Origin: Alisma plantago-aquatica
Taxonomy: Eukaryota; Streptophyta; Magnoliopsida; Alismatales; Alismataceae
NCBI GenBank assembly: GCA_963693085.1
Contig: OY856412.1
Location: forward strand, 1,128,488,244-1,128,552,243
Direction of reading: 5' to 3'
DNA: 64,000 bases
The stretch's first letter is position 1. Each line of letters opens with the position of its first letter. Made by a program: the position numbers and the translations under genes. Below the pieces are notes generated by a model, which ran no database searches, was not told where the DNA came from, and saw only the letters and a program-made list of their open reading frames with translations. Positions 60,555 to 64,000 of the stretch are shown here, one piece after another.

Positions 60555-62275
60555 TCACTTTGGCAGTGGATAATAATGTGGTGGAGGAGCGGATGAGGAC
60601 AGACTGTAGTAGTAATTCTCCCAATATGGGGAGTTAGGATCATGGTAAGCGTGATGGGCCCCATATTCCTTATAAGGTGGTCGGTTGGGGGCGTAGTGGC
60701 CCATATCCACATGCCAAGAATCCTGGGGGTGCTGCATGAGATACACATGGTTGAGCTGGTAGGCCTAGCACATCTTCTCACTCTGGATCTCATCAAGTTG
60801 ATCTCAAATCTAATAAAAGCCATAGGGATCGCCAGGGCCCTCCTCATGGCTAGTGTGCCTCCTGGTGCGACGTCGAGTGGGCTGAGGTGGAGCGTCGATT
60901 GTGTCATTGTGTGCCTCCAATGAGACACTCCTCTTGTGGGCAGTAGGCAAAGGGATGTCTTCTGGGTCAGGGTGCTCTAGAATGAATCATTGGATGTGCG
61001 TCGACAGGTTGGTCAGATCAAAGACCAGACCTATAGCTACAAATGTGAAATGTTGGGAGAGCTCATGGATGAATCATGTCTCCTTGAACAGAAGATAATA
61101 CATGTTGCTTGCATCAATCTTGAGGAACTTTCATCCCTTCCAAGTATAGAAGGTCGATCAAGTGATTCTTGAGCTCCAATGGTAGGAAGGGGATGTGAGT
61201 GCAGCCTAAGAAGAAAGCTACAAAAGTCACTATGTGGCCGATGTAGAAGGAAGAAGAAGTGGTGCATCTAGCCTGAAAGCTGAGATGATCAACGATATCA
61301 CTTCCCCGGTTGAAGTTCTTGTCGTTCATAAGGTACCACATGGTGTAGAGATCTGAATGAGTAATGAAGCCTTGGGTACCTTCCCTACTAAAGATAGTGC
61401 AAGCCAAGATGTGGTGACGATAGTGAACGATTGGATTGTTGATGCTGGAGGCCTTGGGGCCTCTAAGTAGCTTGGGAAGAATTAAAGTGATGTCTTCCCA
61501 TAATTTCTAGATGTTAAAGTTATCAGGATAGACGTCATGGTGGCGCTCCATATAGTGGGATAGCCAATAGTCATCTCTTCCATCTAGAAGAATGGAGGTG
61601 AGCTTCCTGGCAGATATCTCGACTTCCTCCTTAAAAATGTAAACTTTGCAGCTAAAGTTCCCCCAAGAGGAGTGGAAGCGGAAGAAGGTGGTCATAAACT
61701 CAAGAGTGAGATCATTTTACACCAGGATGACATGGTTGGGGAAGACAAGGATGTAATTCATCGAAAGAATGTTGTCGACTGCATTCTAATACCAAGGGCA
61801 TTGAATGCGTTTTTGCATGTCCACCTGGGGAGTTTGAAGCCAAGAATGGCCATTGAGTCAAATCTTTTTTAATGATCGATGTTGGAAAACTGGGCATAGC
61901 TTCCTAGATCTGGAGCTATGCGAGGTGGGTGAGGTGTGATGGAGTCTGGGTCATGCTGAGATGACTAACCCACCTTAGTGTTACATATGAGCTCTTCTAC
62001 CTCATCAATTTCATGGATCATCTCCTCAGACAGCTCTGGTAATGACTCAATGGTGTATTACCGTATTTGTATTTTGGGGATTGAGGTGGAACGTCAGGAA
62101 GGCTTGCAGGAGATGGTCTACTTTGTGGGATGCTTGCCCTGGCAGAAATGATCAAAAACGCAATGTCATGTTCCTCCCTCAGACATGATGTGGGTGTTGC
62201 TAGAGACACGATATAGGCATTTGGTGCAGCAAAACAGTCATTTAATTCAATGAAATGGTCGTTTAAGTTGACCAT
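60555..62275 (-). pseudogene. Athila ORF1-type / env-position protein, degenerate
   Basis: On the minus strand, 61700-61114 reads EFMTTFFRFHSSWGNF, then ISARKLTSILL, one stop after DNFNI, HHILACTIFSREGTQGFIT, LYTMWYLMNDKNF, YIGHIVTFVAFFLG and LPLELKNHLIDL. This pattern (ILAxTIFxR...G...LxxLWxM...) belongs to the plant Athila ORF1-type family of unknown function. A likely C-terminal part at 60746-60558 is His/Tyr/Pro-rich (APPPHYYPLP). 62275-62018 could be the N-terminal side. It lies between the integrase end and the 3' LTR, the position of the env-like third ORF in Athila elements. Frameshifts and stops make it non-functional. The domain name comes from recall of motifs, not a search. Confidence 0.65.
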
Positions 62276-63214
62276 ATGCTTAGTTGGATGATGTTATAGC
62301 TACTGCGATTGTGACAACATGACCAATTGCCACACCCAACCGCCCATTTTTCCTGATAGAAAAAGTAATTACATGCCAACTGCAATGAGGGGAGGAGGTG
62401 AGATTGAAGTTGTTAGTGATGGTGAAGTGGCGTATGGAAGGGTGGTAAGGGGGCTTGTCCGACTATGGAACAATCGACTCACCTATGAGATGACCGGCTG
62501 GCATTAGTGAAGAAGTGGTCGAGTTGACATAATGGTCTTCTAGATAGAGAGTATGGCGATGGAGATAGGGCTGATGAAATTAGAGGAAGTAGAGGGATAC
62601 CAGTGGTCATCAGTCTTTCAAACGACCGTGTCGACGGTGGACTGGCCAGTTGGATCGGCTAGGTGGCCAACTCGCCAGACGGGAGAAGGATCAGATGTGA
62701 GAGAAGCTTTGGTCAAGGTGGTTTGGGTTTGGGGAAGGTGCTTGTGGATGTGAATAACCCACCCCCGAGTCAGTGCATTTTATAGGTCAACTTTCCAGAT
62801 GATATGAGCGGTTGGCTAGCCCAACTAATCAGTTGGCGTGTCATGGGTGGCACAAGGGATGGTTTAGATCCCGAGGATGCCACATGCATCGAAGTGCATG
62901 TTATGGGATGAACCAACTATTTTGTTGAGAGAAATGATTGGTTATGTCATCATGGGCGATGTTGCATCGTTTGAAATTCAAAATCCTTTGTTGTCTTGAT
63001 GTCCAAAATGACCGTGTCACATCGTGAACCGTCCGGTTCACATGTTTTGCATGCCTAGATTTCATAGAGTGGGACTCAAGGTTGGGTAACTAACCATTTG
63101 TTTCATCTTATTTTATTTTTAGAACAAAACTAAACTAGGCTAAAAGGGGAAACAAGGAGAGGGTTAGCTAAAATGATTTATAGGGAAGAAAATCATAAGA
63201 ATAAAAGAAAATTT
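62276..63214 (-). other. untranslated region between integrase and the third ORF
   Basis: No frame with a domain was seen. Short G+C-richer blocks with GGCCAGTTGG / CCAACTGATCGG-like inverted motifs recur at 62460-62850 and also in the LTR at 58950-58985. Plus-strand frames at 62319 and 62553 are unrecognised. Confidence 0.4.
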
Positions 63215-63263
63215 GGGTTGCCTCCCACCAAGCACCCAGTTTTGTGTCGAAGGCTCGACACAA
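63215..63263 (-). other. post-integrase conserved block with 9-bp hairpin
   Basis: The plus strand reads GGGTTGCCTCCC at 63215-63226 and TTGTGTCGA-AGGC-TCGACACAA at 63242-63263, a perfect 9-bp stem with a 4-base loop. On the sense (minus) strand the hairpin comes before GGGAGGCAACCC. The same pair of motifs follows integrase in plant Athila/Tat elements. A degraded homologue lies at 3340-3390. Confidence 0.75.
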
Positions 63264-63385
63264 GAGTTTCATGAATTTGAATCAGGCTTAGGATTGGGAG
63301 GGGGAGGAGGATATTACAAGTTTATATCTTCAATTAGTTAGAGTTGATGTTCCTATGATGCTACAAAATCCTTGATGACAATATA

Positions 63386-63985
63386 TCATTTTAGCCTATG
63401 CCCATAAACTTTGAACTCACCATGCACCTTGGCCCAGAGAAGAAAAGTGCCATGTGGATGCGAACGATTAACAAGATAGGGTCTGTACCATCTGGGTTTG
63501 AGTTTTCTAAGAAAAGGTCTTAACCTACTATTATAAACCAAAACCTAACCACCCTATTGAATATCCTTCCACCTAATATGGCCATCATGCCATAATTTGG
63601 TTTTGTTCTTATATATTCTGGTATTCTCATAGACAGTCATTATGAACTTTTCTAACTCCTACATTTGAAGAAAGTAGTTTTCTCCTACTATAGATTAGTC
63701 AAAAATTTGAGTTTTGATGGCCCAACTAGCCTTATGTTCCAACTCTATGGGTAGATGGAAAGACTTGCCATAAATCAACCTGAAGAGAGTGGTGCCTATA
63801 GGTGTTTTGTAGGAAGTTCTATATGCCCAAAAGGAATCATTAATTTTCAAAGCCCAAGATTTCCTAGTGCGATTGATTGTTTTTTCTAGGATATACTTAA
63901 TATGCAGATTTGAAACCTCAACTTGGCCACTGGTCTGAGGATGGTAAGTATTGGTGACTTTTTGGTATACTCCATATCTTTTCAA
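63386..63985 (-). pseudogene. Athila-type integrase C-terminal part
   Basis: The minus frame begins [20 protein letters not shown], then [38 protein letters not shown] and [20 protein letters not shown]: the end of the rve integrase core with HPQTSGQ and its downstream conserved blocks. After in-frame stops it continues with ELEKFIMTVYENTRIYKNK, SRLRPFLRKLKPRWYRP and VYGHRLK, the integrase C-terminal domain, then a TGA at 63386. [15 protein letters not shown] is typical of the Athila/Tat side of gypsy elements. The rest of pol lies beyond the window's right edge. Integrase would insert the cDNA into the genome, but the stops make this copy inactive. Confidence 0.85.
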
Positions 63986-64000
63986 TAGGGATTAAAAGAA

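Overview
The window reads as nuclear DNA of a flowering plant with a large, repeat-rich genome. It is AT-rich and full of relics of plant transposon families: Athila-type and chromovirus-like Ty3/gypsy elements, Ty1/copia, LINE, CACTA and FAR1-like sequence. It also holds intron-containing fragments of two plant gene families. The species cannot be named from the sequence. I see no intact protein-coding gene: every recognisable reading frame carries stops, frameshifts or truncation. Most long open frames are chance frames in LTRs or tandem repeats.

Layout. 1-8942 is bounded by inverted arms of about 450-620 bp and contains nested relics: inverted LTR-like arms, an Athila-type protease remnant and three different minisatellites (35, 57 and about 36 bp). 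8943-12110 holds the 5' end of a second Athila-type element on the minus strand (Asp-type primer-binding site and LTR). 12130-14090 is a decayed LINE on the plus strand. 15702-20922 is a minus-strand LTR element with very long LTRs and only about 0.68 kb between them, and a related old LTR follows to 23843. 24-28.7 kb leads to the 5' LTR and primer-binding site of a plus-strand Ty3/gypsy element, whose gag-pol remnant reappears at 43.3-46.9 kb.

Between these two halves, 28828-43316 has CACTA-type ends (CACTACAAAA... and its inverted counterpart) and shared TTTGTGAGGG subterminal motifs. I propose one roughly 14.5-kb CACTA-like transposon that inserted in the gypsy leader. It carries no recognised transposase. 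It does carry a mitochondrial-carrier gene fragment (exons at 33.6, 34.3 and 36.1 kb) and a fragment of an MS1/PTC1-type PHD-finger pollen regulator (40.3-41.3 kb), both in the same orientation and both with introns retained. A LINE 3' end and a copia 5' end are also inside it. This is the most interesting part of the window.

46.9-51.1 kb is mostly uncharacterised. At 51.5 kb a FAR1/MULE-like exon is cut by another long-LTR element on the minus strand (51749-57830). That element is itself cut by the 3' half of an Athila-type element on the minus strand: integrase end, conserved hairpin, downstream Athila ORF, 3' LTR (57831 to beyond 63985). The window is best understood as a nested stack of insertions, not as a set of cooperating genes.
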